64,000 bases of DNA, taken from NCBI GenBank assembly GCA_916613615.1, contig OU744725.1:66162575-66226574 (forward strand), written 5' to 3'. The first letter of the stretch is position 1. The number at the start of each line of letters is the position of its first letter. The position numbers were made by a program, and so were the translations under genes. The notes beneath the pieces are model-generated. The model had not been told where the DNA came from, ran no database searches, and saw only the letters and a program-made list of their open reading frames with translations. This document shows, piece after piece, positions 10,961 through 22,164 of this stretch. The stretch comes from Steromphala cineraria. Lineage: Eukaryota > Mollusca > Gastropoda > Trochida > Trochidae.

Positions 10961-11700
10961 AAGTGCGCGAGACACCTAGCGCCAGGAAGGCGGCAGGCGG
11001 CAAGCGCAGGCGAAAACCAACGGCACACAAGTCACCAAGCGTCAGGTAGACGACAGGCGACAAGCGCGGCCTAATCCAAACGCCACTAGCTTGCGAGACA
11101 CCTAGCGGCAGGCGGCAAGCACAGGCGAAATCCAACGGCACACGAGTCACCAACCATCAGGAAGACGGCAGGCGACAACCGCGGCCTAATCCAAACGCCA
11201 CTAGCGTGCGAGACACCTAGCGCCGGGAAGGCGGCAGGCGGCAAGCGCAGGCGAAATCCAACGGCACACGAGTCACCAACCATCAGGAAGACGGCAGGCG
11301 ACAACCGCGGCCTAATCCAAACGCCACTAGAGTGCGAGACACCTAGCGCCGGGAAGGCGGCAGGCGGCAAGCGCAGGCGAAATCCAACGGCACACGAGTC
11401 ACCAACCGTCAGGAAGACGGCAGGCGACAACCGCGGCCTAATCCAAACGCCACTAGCGTGCGAGACACCTAGCGCCGGGAAGGCGGCAGGCGGCAAGCGC
11501 AGGCGAAATCCAACGGCACACGAGTCACTAACCGTCAGGAAGACGGCAGGCGACAACCGCGGCCTAATCCAAACGCCACTAGCGTGCGAGACACCTAGCG
11601 CCGGGAAGGCGGCAGGCGGCAAGCGCAGGCGAAATCCAACGGCACACGAGTCACCAACCGTCAGGAAGACGGCAGGCGACAAGCGCGGCAAGCGCTAATC
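10961..11700. repeat. 126-bp minisatellite, array 1
   Basis: Five to six head-to-tail copies of a 126-bp unit (GCGAGACACCTAGCGCC ... AATCCAAACGCCACTAG). As 126 is divisible by 3 and stops are absent, the minus strand stays open for about 200 codons as a 42-residue repeat rich in Leu, Pro, Arg and Val. It lies just inside the upstream end of the DIRS-like element. I do not call it a gene. Confidence 0.8.
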
Positions 11701-12058
11701 CAAGCGCCACACGAGATACCTAGCGCTAGGCAGGCGACAGGCGATCAAGTGTAGGCGGCAGTAGCGCTAGCTGTCATTGCAGCGAGGTAGAGCGACCGTC
11801 CGTCCCCCGGGCTGCACGTGCTGCACGACCGCAATCGACAACCCGTGCACCACCCATCCAAGTTAACACGGCTGTGTCAACTAGCAAAAACCCCTGTCTG
11901 AAACACAGAATTCACTCGCGAGGAATGAAAACGAGAAAGACAGATGGAATACCTGACTAAGGTAAGCAATAGAGTCAATAAACAACAAAACACGTTAATT
12001 AATATAGCTCAATACAATCGGAAGAGATACAGAAACACGTCTGCACACTACCGACTCT

Positions 12059-12235
12059 GTAATGTGAATGAATCTAATTGGATGACAGGTCACGCCACCT
12101 AGTGGGCTAGTGACGGGCGGATAACTCCGATTGTTCTGGGTAATGAAGTTTCATTACATCAGTGGGAATGAGTCGATTGCATGTTATATGGCTAACAGGC
12201 TAAGGTCACTTGTCGGAGGTTAGTATCCAAATAAT
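12059..12235. repeat. DIRS-like right inverted terminal repeat (upstream end of the element)
   Basis: 12059-12216 pairs with 3288-3444. The outer end TATCCAAATAAT meets host sequence at AGT (12236-12238). It is copied again at about 13482-13658. Confidence 0.8.
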
Positions 12236-12365
12236 AGTTAAATTGTAAATATACCCTCATAAAAGACCAACACGTTTCAATGATGAATGCACAAAAGTGA
12301 ATAAAATTAAGGCAGCTGAAACTTCATGCATATAGTCAATCTTTGGTGAAAACAATAAAGGAATC

Positions 12366-13120
12366 AAGTGCGCGAGACACCTAGCGCCAGGAAGGCGGCA
12401 GGCGGCAAGCGCAGGCGAAAACCAACGGCACACAAGTCACCAAGCGTCAGGTAGACGACAGGCGACAAGCGCGGCCTAATCCAAACGCCACTAGCTTGCG
12501 AGACACCTAGCGCCGGGAAGGCGGCAGGCGGCAAGCGCAGGCGAAATCCAACGGCACACGAGTCACCAACCATCAGGAAGACGGCAGGCGACAACCGCGG
12601 CCTAATCCAAACGCCACTAGCGTGCGAGACACCTAGCGCCGGGAAGGCGGCAGGCGGCAAGCGCAGGCGAAATCCAACGGCACACGAGTCACCAACCATC
12701 AGGAAGACGGCAGGCGACAACCGCGGCCTAATCCAAATGCCACTAGCGTGCGAGACACCTAGCGCCGGGAAGGCGGCAGGCGGCAAGCGCAGGCGAAATC
12801 CAACGGCACACGAGTCACCAACCATCAGGAAGACACCAGGCGACAACCGCGGCCTAATCCAAACGCCACTAGCGTGCGAGACACCTAGCGCCGGGAAGGC
12901 GGCAGGCGGCAGGCGGCAAGCGCAGGCGAAATCCAACGGCACACGAGTCACCAACCGTCAGGAAGACGGCAGGCGACAACCGCGGCCTAATCCAAACGCC
13001 ACTAGCGTGCGAGACACCTAGCGCCGGGAAGGCGGCAGGCGGCAAGCGCAGGCGAAATCCAACGGCACACGAGTCACCAACCGTCAGGAAGACGGCAGGC
13101 GACAAGCGCGGCAAGCGCTA
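12366..13120. repeat. 126-bp minisatellite, array 2
   Basis: Same 126-bp unit as 10961-11700, about six copies, within the 1.4-kb duplication. One unit has an extra GGCAGGCGGCA step near 12903 that shifts the open frame, so here both strands show shorter open stretches. Confidence 0.8.
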
Positions 13121-13790
13121 ATCCAAGCGCCACACGAGATACCTAGCGCTAGGCAGGCGACAGGCGATCAAGTGTAGGCGGCAGTAGCGCTAGCTGTCAC
13201 TGCAGCGAGGTAGAGCGACCATCCGTCCCCCGGGCTGCACGTGCTGCACGACCGCAATCGACAACCCGTGCACCACCCATCCAAGTTAACACGGCTGTGT
13301 CAACTAGCAAAAACCCCTGTCTGAAACACAGAATTCACTCGCGAGGAATGAAAACGAGAAAGACAGATGGAATACCTGACTAAGGTAAGCAATAGAGTCA
13401 ATAAACAACAAAACACGTTAATTAATATAGCTCAATACAATCGGAAGAGATACAGAAACACGTCTGCACACTACCGACTCTGTAATGTGAATGAATCTAA
13501 TTGGATGACAGGTCACGCCACCTAGTGGGCTAGTGACGGGCGGATAACTCCGATTGTTCTGGGTAATGAAGTTTCATTACATCAGTGGGAATGAGTCGAT
13601 TGCATGTTATATGGCTAACAGGCTAAGGTCACTTGTCGGAGGTTAGTATCCAAATAATAGTTAAATTGTAAATATACCCTCATAAAAGACCAACACGTTT
13701 CAATGATGAATGCACAAAAGTGAATAAAATTAAGGCAGCTGAAACTTCATGCATATAGTCAATCTTTGGTGAAAACAATAAAGGAATCAA
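12366..13790. repeat. 1.4-kb tandem duplication across the element boundary
   Basis: 12366-13790 repeats 10961-12365: minisatellite, upstream inverted terminal repeat, the AGT edge (second copy 13659-13661) and about 130 bases of host flank ending AAGGAATCAA. Units 1 and 2 are 1405 and 1425 bases long and differ in minisatellite composition. The duplication arose after insertion, because it carries host flank. Confidence 0.85.
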
Positions 13791-16157
13791 CCTGAGTCAA
13801 TGATAGAGGCAGGCAGTGCCACAGAGCAGCCGTACTTTCTGTGTTGTCTCCGACACGGTTGATGTCCAAACGTTTAAACGATACTGCTAACCGGGGATTT
13901 GTATATATTGCAAAAGGATGTTTTAAAAGCATTAGACTTCTTTATTCATTGTTCAAAATAAGATAATAATTGTGTCTAACATTTTGTTTGAAGTTGGAAC
14001 AGAATTAGTCATTATTTAAATATCTTATGGTACTATAATGAGGCAAAGCCAAGGAAATCTCTAGGGGAAAGATATTAAAACTACTTCAGTGCACATTTTG
14101 AGGCTTGCAATTGGAAAGTTCAAACCAATAACATTACCAAACGACTAATTTTATTTAAACGAGGGCTGCCAAAATTCTTCACCGTTACTCCCCAAGGTTA
14201 ACAAGTATATTGTCCTCAATACTGCTTTATTTTAATAGCCCTGGGCTTGAAAACGGAAAATCACTCTTCATGTGATGGAATTATAGTCTACCCATATTTA
14301 AGCAGAACTGAAAACTGCAAAATATTTGATTATACTGGTAATCTCAAATCTATTTTCAAGAACATTGTCTATGTAAATGAATATTCAAAGTTCTGAATAC
14401 TTAAGATATTTCACTTAAAAGGTATAGTTAAACTTTATCGTATTACCATTTAAAACAAAAACAGAACATGTTGGCAAAATGGAAAATAATACTGTTTTAA
14501 GAACATCGGCTTAATTTTGCTTGGTCCTATAGCTAAATGCGGGAATTCCCAGTGGCGTTTTTATATAAAACACCAAGTTTTGTCTATTTTAAACACTTTT
14601 ATAATACGCCCTTTATATTACCATGAAACTTTTATTGGAAGAAATGTGAACCTTTTTAATGTACGAAAACCTATTTAGTCTATAAAATCCCTCAATTATT
14701 TCTCCCGTGAAAATCAATTGATTTGTTCATTTAATAATATGTGTAGTTTACTGATATAGCCTAACAAATGACTTGTATCTTACAAAAATCTGAAAAACAT
14801 CATAACTTCGTTCAAAAATTTGATCAAAAGATAAAACAGACAGAAAAAAACATTAAAACATAGTTTGATGCATTGCTGTTATCTATCTATATAAAAATTC
14901 GGATGTATATAAAGATGATGCTTGATAGATAGTGTCTTCAGTAGGATTTAGGAGATGTATTTCATACTGATCTTATTTATTAATAATCTGTGTTTCCGTT
15001 CTAGATGAGACAAACTTTTATTTAAGTATTTAAACCTCCTTTCAAAACTTATATTTCACAATAATTTAATTAAATAAGGTGGATTATTTACAATAACTAC
15101 AATATCATTATTCAATCAATCTGTTCTAGTTTCATGCCGTTGTACATTATTTTATGTATAATTAAACTTTACAATTTATAAAAAAAAATTATATACCGTA
15201 TCTTATCACCTACTTTTTGTATACATACATTTTTAGAAGGGAAGGCTTCGTTTGCATGACAAACTGTGAAGATGTTGATTAACGGTTACCATAAACGAAA
15301 CTAAACCTTACAGTTTATCTTGTTCCATATAAAGAATATTCTTTGTTTATCTTTGAATTTTTAAAAAAATTAAGTAATTTTTAAAACAAAATTCAGGTGA
15401 AAAGTAGTGATGGACATCTGTTTTAATAAGTAAAATCACATCACGTTCACCATGCATTTGTAAAATATCTGGTTGGCAAGCGTCCACATTTCAGGCACTG
15501 TTTGTAGTCTTACAGGAGTTGTCTCCCTTACCATGCATTGTTATCCCTTGTTATATAGTCAATTGGTATTAAGGGCAGCATTTGATCCTTACGCAGTGAA
15601 TCAAACTTATGACTTTGTATGTAATTAGTCATTTCAATTGAAATCACTGATATGCAAATTTGTCATGAGTTACAACTTTCAGCATTCTTCATAAAATTTA
15701 GGGAATTTGGAGGGGGGAAGTGTTGAAATTGTAAGTAAAACTATAGAATATATTTCAATATTAACTGCCTCAAAATGTTTTTAATATCTTATACATATGT
15801 ATGAACATGATTCTTAATATTTACAAGACATAGTCATGAAGTAACCATTATGTATAATTCAACAGAACAACAGAGGAAATCTTATCAGTTATCAGTAGTA
15901 AGAAATAAGACTGGCGTCATAGTCAAGTTCATTTAATACAAAGAATCACCTTAAACAACAAGACAGCAATTCCATGAAAGTTCTTAAACTCTCTTTATTT
16001 ACTGTAAAGTTCCACAAATAAAATTTAGTGTCAGAACAGAAAACTGTATGACAACATAGAAGCCAAGTTACATAGCGATAGGAGTAACGCAATGCTGGTT
16101 TTACTTTCCCAGGTTTTCCTTACAGCAGCACAAAAGTTGTTCACTATCGTTTTCAAT

Positions 16158-18635
16158 TCATCCACATCTAGCACCATATTTATAAATATTAAAATCACAA
16201 ATTTGAACATTTCGTAGATCATCTGTGGGAACCATCACAATTGTATTCTTGACTGTGTCCACACAGTGCAGTCTGTTTCTCGAATTATTAAACACCATCA
16301 GCAGTCGTCCATCTTTTTTTATTTTTTTTATGTCATAAATCGTCGCACCATGATCGGTGAGGATCAAAATGCCTCTACCATACAATAATTGAATTGCCTG
16401 TATGCCATCAACATCTATATCATGACGAACATTCATGCATTTTAAATAGATTTGTTCAGACCTTTTAAACTGTATTAAGACGCGTCGATGCAAGATGAAA
16501 ACATTCATATCTGAATCAAGGGTCAGACCGTTTACATGTGAGCTGCAAGACGTAAAGTAAAAAATATGAAGATAACAAAGTTCTTGAAGGCATTAGACAT
16601 CAATTTAAAATTTCAACTCAATTTACAAACATACCCTTTCAATAAAATGGAAGCTGTTTTAAGTGAACTGTAATATGACTTCTTGAACTTCTTTCAAATT
16701 ATGATTTCCGTTCATATTTCATCATTCTTGCATTTAAAAGAGAAACAATGGTCTCTAAGAATGTCGTCGAATCATTGTAAGACTTTAAAATATTCATATT
16801 ATCGTTATCTTTCTAATGCTTGAAGACATCATTACTTACCCGGAGTTAGAGACCCCGCAGCTTAACAACTTTGTTCTTGATGTCATTCTTGTATACCCAA
16901 GAATATTGTAAGTATTCGGCTCCAGATGATATTTGAGACGAAGCTTCAGAGTTTTTTTTATCCCCTTCCTTCTATCAAGAAGGTAATACAAGCAGAAACT
17001 GTGAATGTTGTGAAGACAAGGAGCAGTTGTCATTCCTCTCACTATATTATCACCTTCCAATTTTATTCCACAATAATTCTTAGCCTTGCTTTTTTGTACT
17101 TCAAAAGATCCTTGGCTTTGCTTTTGAATCATGAGCAGTTTATTTGGGGCGCATGCGTAATAGGTTGAGGGGAAGTCAAGACTTGCCACCATGAACTTTG
17201 GTGTGTGGACCTCTGTCTTCTTCGTCGTCTGTTGCTTCTGTTTCTTTGTGGTTGCTTTGAATCCTGATAACATCAATACTAATTTTAATAATCTTGATTA
17301 ACAGCAAATTATGTTTTCTAATTGTCTCAATGATGAAATTCTTTCCTACTTTTTTGAAAATTAAATATGTTCAAATTTTCACTGATAATTGTATGTTAAT
17401 GCTAAATAGTTCATTTTGATAGTGTCAAAAATGTCATTACACAAATCAATCATCCATAGTCAGATGACAAATTATAAAGATTCACATAGTCCATAAACTG
17501 CCATTTTTGTGTGAACTCCTTTAAGAAATTTGGGTATGAAAAAGAAATCGCATGGCTGAACTTTACATTATGAATTTGATTTATTACTTCTTTATTCAGG
17601 TTAAATAAATTGTCCTTTCATCGGAACCACTTATTTTCATTTCCTGACATCACCTTGTATTCTCCATAAGAACGTGTCACTGTCCCTTTAAACTATATGT
17701 AATGGTTTGTAAGTTAAACATGAATGGAAAGTTCATAGTATACCATATGGATTTATAGTCATCACATTTATTTTGAGGATTAGCACTACTGAGAGAGAGA
17801 GAGAGAGCGAGAGAGACTATTTCAATGTCTAGATTTAACATTATGGTAAAACTCAATAATTTTTTATTTACCTTTGTTCACACAGACCTTTCTGTTTTCT
17901 CTGCTGACAATCAAGATAGTCGAGAAAGGAGAATTGTTGTTGCAATTGAGTGTGTTACCTTTTGTTATCTATAAACAAAAACTACGTTAAATTTCGTTGT
18001 TTATCTCAGTTGTTTTTTTCTCATCAAACAAATTCCATCAATTTAACATTCGAATGTAAATAAAGCAAGTCTGATGTATGTAGATTGATCATTTAGCTAT
18101 GGAGCTCTTCAGAGGCATTTTAGAAATTGCAGTGGTGATTGTGAATAAACATACATGTATTGATATAAGAATCTTAATCAAAAACTCTTCAGTCGTTCTC
18201 AAGCAGAGGTCATTGATCTAAGAATTCAACAGTATGTTAAAAACAAAATACTACTTCAGTTGTTGCCTGATAAGAATTAATAATCAGATGTTACCCAGTA
18301 AACAAGAAATGTTTTACCTTTGCTAATGTATTCGTAGATTTGATCTCGTAGGAAAGAAGTTCGCACTTGAGTTCATGTCTGTAGTACTTGATTGACTTGC
18401 ATCCGCCAATTCTCAAACATCTTTCTTTACATATCAGAAGTCCAACATTCCTCATGGTCTCATACGTCATACTTCCCTGAAGGACTATAACCTTCCTGCC
18501 ATCGTCTGAGGATCTCACTGCAGCAAGAACTGTCAGTGCAGTAAGGAACAGTAGAGGCAACCTTTTGGTGTTTCCACCGATGTGGTGATTGAGTCTTAAA
18601 GGGAATAAGACCCTCTCACAGCAGGAAATAATCAT
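16158..18635 (-). CDS. PAN/Apple-like secreted protein, copy B
   Basis: Exon 1 is 18635-18318 (donor AAG|GTAAAA), exon 2 is 17263-16840 (acceptor TATCAG, donor GG|GTAAGT) and exon 3 is 16542-16158 (acceptor TTGCAG), ending in a stop after Ala-Arg-Cys-Gly. The exon 2/exon 3 phase is consistent (2 + 1). Exon 1 encodes the PAN/Apple-like core. Exons 2 and 3 encode about 270 residues with short strand-like repeats that could be a beta-propeller; this is inference, as I do not recognise a named family. The layout matches the plus-strand paralog at 39909-43841. Compared with copy A, exon 1 has 60 extra bases (20 codons) directly after Met-Ile-Ile-Ser, which puts 26 residues with several basic ones before the hydrophobic core. 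A small exon between exons 1 and 2 is required by phase and is not firmly placed. Confidence 0.65.
17341..17691. mobile_element. TTAA MITE, left-truncated (in copy B)
   Basis: This is the duplicate of the element at 403-762. The right end, with TGTCCCT and TTAA at 17688-17691, is intact. The left terminal repeat is replaced by CCTACTTTTTTG. Only decay or deletion after the segmental duplication explains the difference. Confidence 0.6.
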
Positions 18636-19810
18636 GTGGCTAGTTGGAAACTCTTTGGGATAATAAAACTCTTATTGGTTCCAAAGAAACGATAATGAAG
18701 TCATATCTTTTTCTGTGATCTCTGTGATCCTCGATAATGAAAACTATTGACAGAATAAAAGAACTTGGTAACTATTCTTATCCTAGTGTCATTCTCTTTA
18801 TTGACAAAATGAAAAATGATACCAACATGATAAAACAAGAATCAAATGATTAAAAACTGATTTATATTTATGATATTTACATGATTTATCAATATTAATT
18901 ACATGATTAATTAATTATAAGTTAAATTTTACATGAAACAAAAGATATATACATATGTATGTAAAGGTTATTGTCATAAATAAGCACTTACGTAAGTTAT
19001 AACAAAGTATGCTCTCAAAATATCAGAAAACAAATGATATCTAAATTCCATGATAAAAAAATTATCATAGTGTAAACAAATAAATAGCTAATGCTTCTTA
19101 CAAATCTTACAAATATCGATAACTTTTTGTGTAGACTCACCTTTCAAATGACCATGCCCAAAACTGGCTAACAGAAAAGAGCTAAAGGAATATTGTAACG
19201 GACTGATTAATTTTATTAAAGTACCATAATTAAATGAGATAAAATCAGTAGTGTTTTATGTTATCAACGATCATAATTAGTTATTAAGTATTAATTAAAA
19301 CTGAGATAGAATAGATGGACGTCTTTTCTATTATTCTGATGCCATATAGATGACATTATCAATTTTAAAAAATCAACAAAGACTCGAAAACTGACAGTGA
19401 TTGATTTCACATAAATGTTAAATTCACGTCTTATCACCTTCTTTCTTGTTTATAGACACTCCTAGAATTATGAAGGGTAAGGGAATGAATGATTTAAATG
19501 CCTCAAGCGTTTGTGAAAAGAATATCAAAAACAATAAAATCGTAACTGTATTAAAAAATACCTTTCATAAAAGCAAACATGATTGTTGTGATTAACAATA
19601 TTAGATTATTAAGAAATATTGATTATTGAAATACGTTAGGTGTAAAGCAGTTTTACTCATACGGATCCCTTAGATTGCTATACAGATGTCCATGGTAATG
19701 TTTCCTTGAAGCTTACTTATTGAAGAGTACCCTCTATTGTTGCCCCCCTGCTGAATTCGAACACTTATTTGATAACGACGGAACAATTTTTCAACTTGCA
19801 CACATTGACC

Positions 19811-20142
19811 CATCTCTCCCCACAGAGGCAGATCAAGTCATGAAATGTTGATACAGCCTCTGTTCTAATCCCGGCAGGTTCCCCTGGCGGAAAATATTGC
19901 AACACAATCTATATGAATTTCTTAATTAAATGACAACGCTTCGCGCATGGAAAGGGTGGTTCATATCACAATGTTTTTGCCATGATTCAGTAGCCAAAAA
20001 GATGATTTTAGAACGGCGTCGCTGATTGGACAACTAACTTTGATTGCTTCCAATCAGGTATCTCCCATCCCATCCCATAAAGTAATAGAACAGAGGCTGA
20101 ATCAACATTTCATGACTTGATCTGCCTCTTTGGGGAGGGATG
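19811..20142. mobile_element. MITE with 9-bp target duplication (in copy B)
   Basis: This is the duplicate of 2816-3147, with the same termini and flanks. It is orthologous by position within the segmental duplication, not an independent insertion. Confidence 0.65.
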
Positions 20143-21954
20143 GTATTGACTCAAAGGATGCAAAATACACTACTTCAATTTCTACAATAATGTTTTTTGG
20201 ACGATAAAGAGTATTCATTATTATCAGAACAAAACAAAAAATAGTTCAATTGTAAATATACCCTAATAAAAGACCAACACGTTTCAATGATGAATGCACA
20301 AAAGTGAATAAAATTAAGGCAGCTGAAACTTCATGCATATAGTCAATCTTTGGTGAAAACAATAATGGAAACAACCTAAGTCAATGATAGAGGCAGGCAG
20401 TGCCAGAGAGCAGCCGTACTTTTTGTGTTGTCTCTCCTTTGTGTTGTCTTGATGTCCAAACGTTTAAACGATACTGCTAACCGGGGATTTTTATATATTG
20501 CAACAGGATGTTTTAAAAGCATTAGACTTCTTTATTCATTGTTCAAAATAAGATAATAATTATGTATTACATTTTGTTTGAAGTTGGAACAGAATTAGTC
20601 ATTATTTAAATATCTTATGGTAAATTCTTCACGGTTACTCCCCAAGGTTAACAAGTATATTGTCCCAAATACTGCTAGCTTTATTTTAGTAGCCCTGGGC
20701 TTGAAAACGGAAAATCACTCTTCAGGTGATGGAATTATAGTTTACCCATATTTTAGCAGAACTGAAAACTGCAAAATATTTGATTATACTGGAAATCTCA
20801 AATCTATTTTCAAGAAACATTGTCTATGTAAATGAATATTCAAAGTTCTGAATACTTAAGATATTTCAACTAAAAAGGTATAGTTAAACTTTATCGTATT
20901 ACCATTTAAAACAAAAAATTGTTGGCAAAATGGAAAATAATACCGTTTTAAGAACATCGGCTTAATTTCGCTTGGTCCTATAGCTAAATGCGGGAATTCC
21001 CAGTGACGTTTTTATATGAAACACCAAGTTTTGTCTATTTTAAACACTTTTATAATACGCCTGAATATTACCATGAAACTTTTATTGGAAGAAAGGTGAA
21101 ACTTTTTAATGTACAAAAACCTATTTAGTCTATGAAATACCTCAATTATTTCTCCCGTGAAAACCAATTGATTTGTTCATTTAATAATATGTGTAGTTTA
21201 CTGATATAGCCTAACAAATGACTTGTATCTTACAAAAATCTGAAAAACATCATAACTTCGTTCAAAAATTTGATCAAAAGATAAAACAGACAGAAAAAAC
21301 ATTAAAACATAGTTTGATGCATTGCTGTTATCTATCTATATAAAAATCCGGATGTATATAAAGATTATGCTTGATAGATAGTGTCTTCAGTAGGATTTTG
21401 GAGATTTATTTCATACTGATCTATTTTATTAATAATCTGTGTTTCCGTTCTAGATGAGACAAATCTTTTATTTAAGTATTTAAACCTCCTTTCAAAACTA
21501 AGCACAATAATTTAATTAAATAAGGTGGATTATTTACAATAACTACAATATCATTATTCAATCAATCTGTTCTAGTTTCATGCCGTTGTACATTATTTTA
21601 TGTATAATTTAACTCTACAATTTATAAAAAAAAATTATTAACGTATCTTATCACCTACTTTTTGTATACATACATTTTTAGATTATTATTTTATAAGCTT
21701 ATAACATAATTGATGTATCCTTATAGTGCAATTTACATGTCTTTACTTACTACACTTTACATTACCTATATTGATTTTAAGCTTTATAGCATATACAGTC
21801 TCTCATAACCCTTTTGGGTGGCATCTGTGCTTTTACATATCGCATTTTAACCGCTGTATTTTACCCCTGTTGTACAAATGGTGAGATTTAAATAAACTAC
21901 ATTGTATATATATTTTTACATCGTAATTGTCATCTTTTGTTTGATTCACACCAT

Positions 21955-22161
21955 TGCATGTAAACTGAAAACATTTGACTACAGATCATTTCGCTTTGCA
22001 GCAGCTCATCTTTGGAACTCTCTCCCCATTGAACTCAGAACAATTTCTTCATGTGAACTCTTTAAACGCAAACTCAAAACCCACCTTTTCCCGACTACCT
22101 GTTAGCGCTTTGAGCATGCAATGCAGCGCAATATAAGCAGACATTATTATTATTATTATTT
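21955..22161 (+). mobile_element. non-LTR retrotransposon 3' end
   Basis: Translation gives Phe-Arg-Phe-Ala-Ala-Ala-His-Leu-Trp-Asn-Ser-Leu-Pro followed by Phe-Lys-x-Lys-Leu-Lys-Thr-His-Leu-Phe. This is the familiar C-terminal tail of CR1/L2/jockey-type reverse transcriptases. A stop follows at 22103, then a short 3' region and an (ATT)n tail at 22139-22161. Everything upstream of the tail is lost (5' truncation). Confidence 0.75.
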
Positions 22162-22164
22162 TAT

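Larger units (their letters stand above)
3251..12235 (-). mobile_element. DIRS-like tyrosine-recombinase retrotransposon, dead and rearranged
   Basis: A GC-rich island interrupts AT-rich host DNA and is absent from the matching site in copy B. AGT stands at both outer edges (3248-3250 and 12236-12238) and only once in the empty site, with no longer clear target duplication. Inverted terminal repeats of about 157 bases lie at 3288-3444 and 12059-12216. An internal complementary region at 3502-3593 joins the reverse complements of the two extremities around ACT. Minus-strand coding remnants show a gag-like Cys/His motif, the end of an RNase H-like domain and a tyrosine recombinase, all broken by stops and frameshifts. 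No reverse transcriptase core is visible. This arrangement is the textbook DIRS-1 design (inverted repeats, internal complementary region, recombinase, no target duplication). Family placement is by motif only. The duplicated inner blocks may be real or may be assembly products. Confidence 0.75.
1..15236. repeat. segmental duplication, copy A (direct)
   Basis: Positions 1-3250 match 16949-20250, and 13662-15236 match about 20250-21681, in the same orientation and with only scattered substitutions and small indels. Between these parts, copy A carries the DIRS-like insertion and the local 1.4-kb duplication. Copy A also has about 140 bases at 14030-14171 that are absent from copy B. Homology stops right after ACATACATTTTTAG at 15236. 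The block carries the PAN gene, one TTAA MITE and one 9-bp-TSD MITE, all present in both copies and therefore older than the duplication. Confidence 0.85.
16949..21681. repeat. segmental duplication, copy B (direct)
   Basis: This is the second copy of the block at 1-15236. It lacks the 9-kb insertion: the sequence around 20240-20260 reads straight through AAAAAATAGTTCAATTG. It holds the first exons of the PAN gene, a left-truncated TTAA MITE (right end 17688-17691) and a 9-bp-TSD MITE (19811-20142). Homology ends at 21681, next to a non-LTR retrotransposon fragment. Confidence 0.85.

Noticed and set aside
11086..11691. 200-codon open frame with 42-residue repeats on the minus strand
   Set aside because: It is produced by a 126-bp minisatellite in GC-rich DNA, the reverse strand is also open in places, and it lies within a dead mobile element.
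3251..12235. Polinton/Maverick or integrated virus as source of the GC-rich insertion
   Set aside because: A 6-base AATAGT repeat at the edges first suggested it, but the internal complementary region, the recombinase motifs and the AGT junction fit DIRS much better; no polymerase B, integrase or capsid sequence is seen.
20617..20835. 72-codon open frame in copy B
   Set aside because: The equivalent stretch in copy A (about 14172-14380) is disrupted by small indels, so the frame is not conserved even between near-identical copies.
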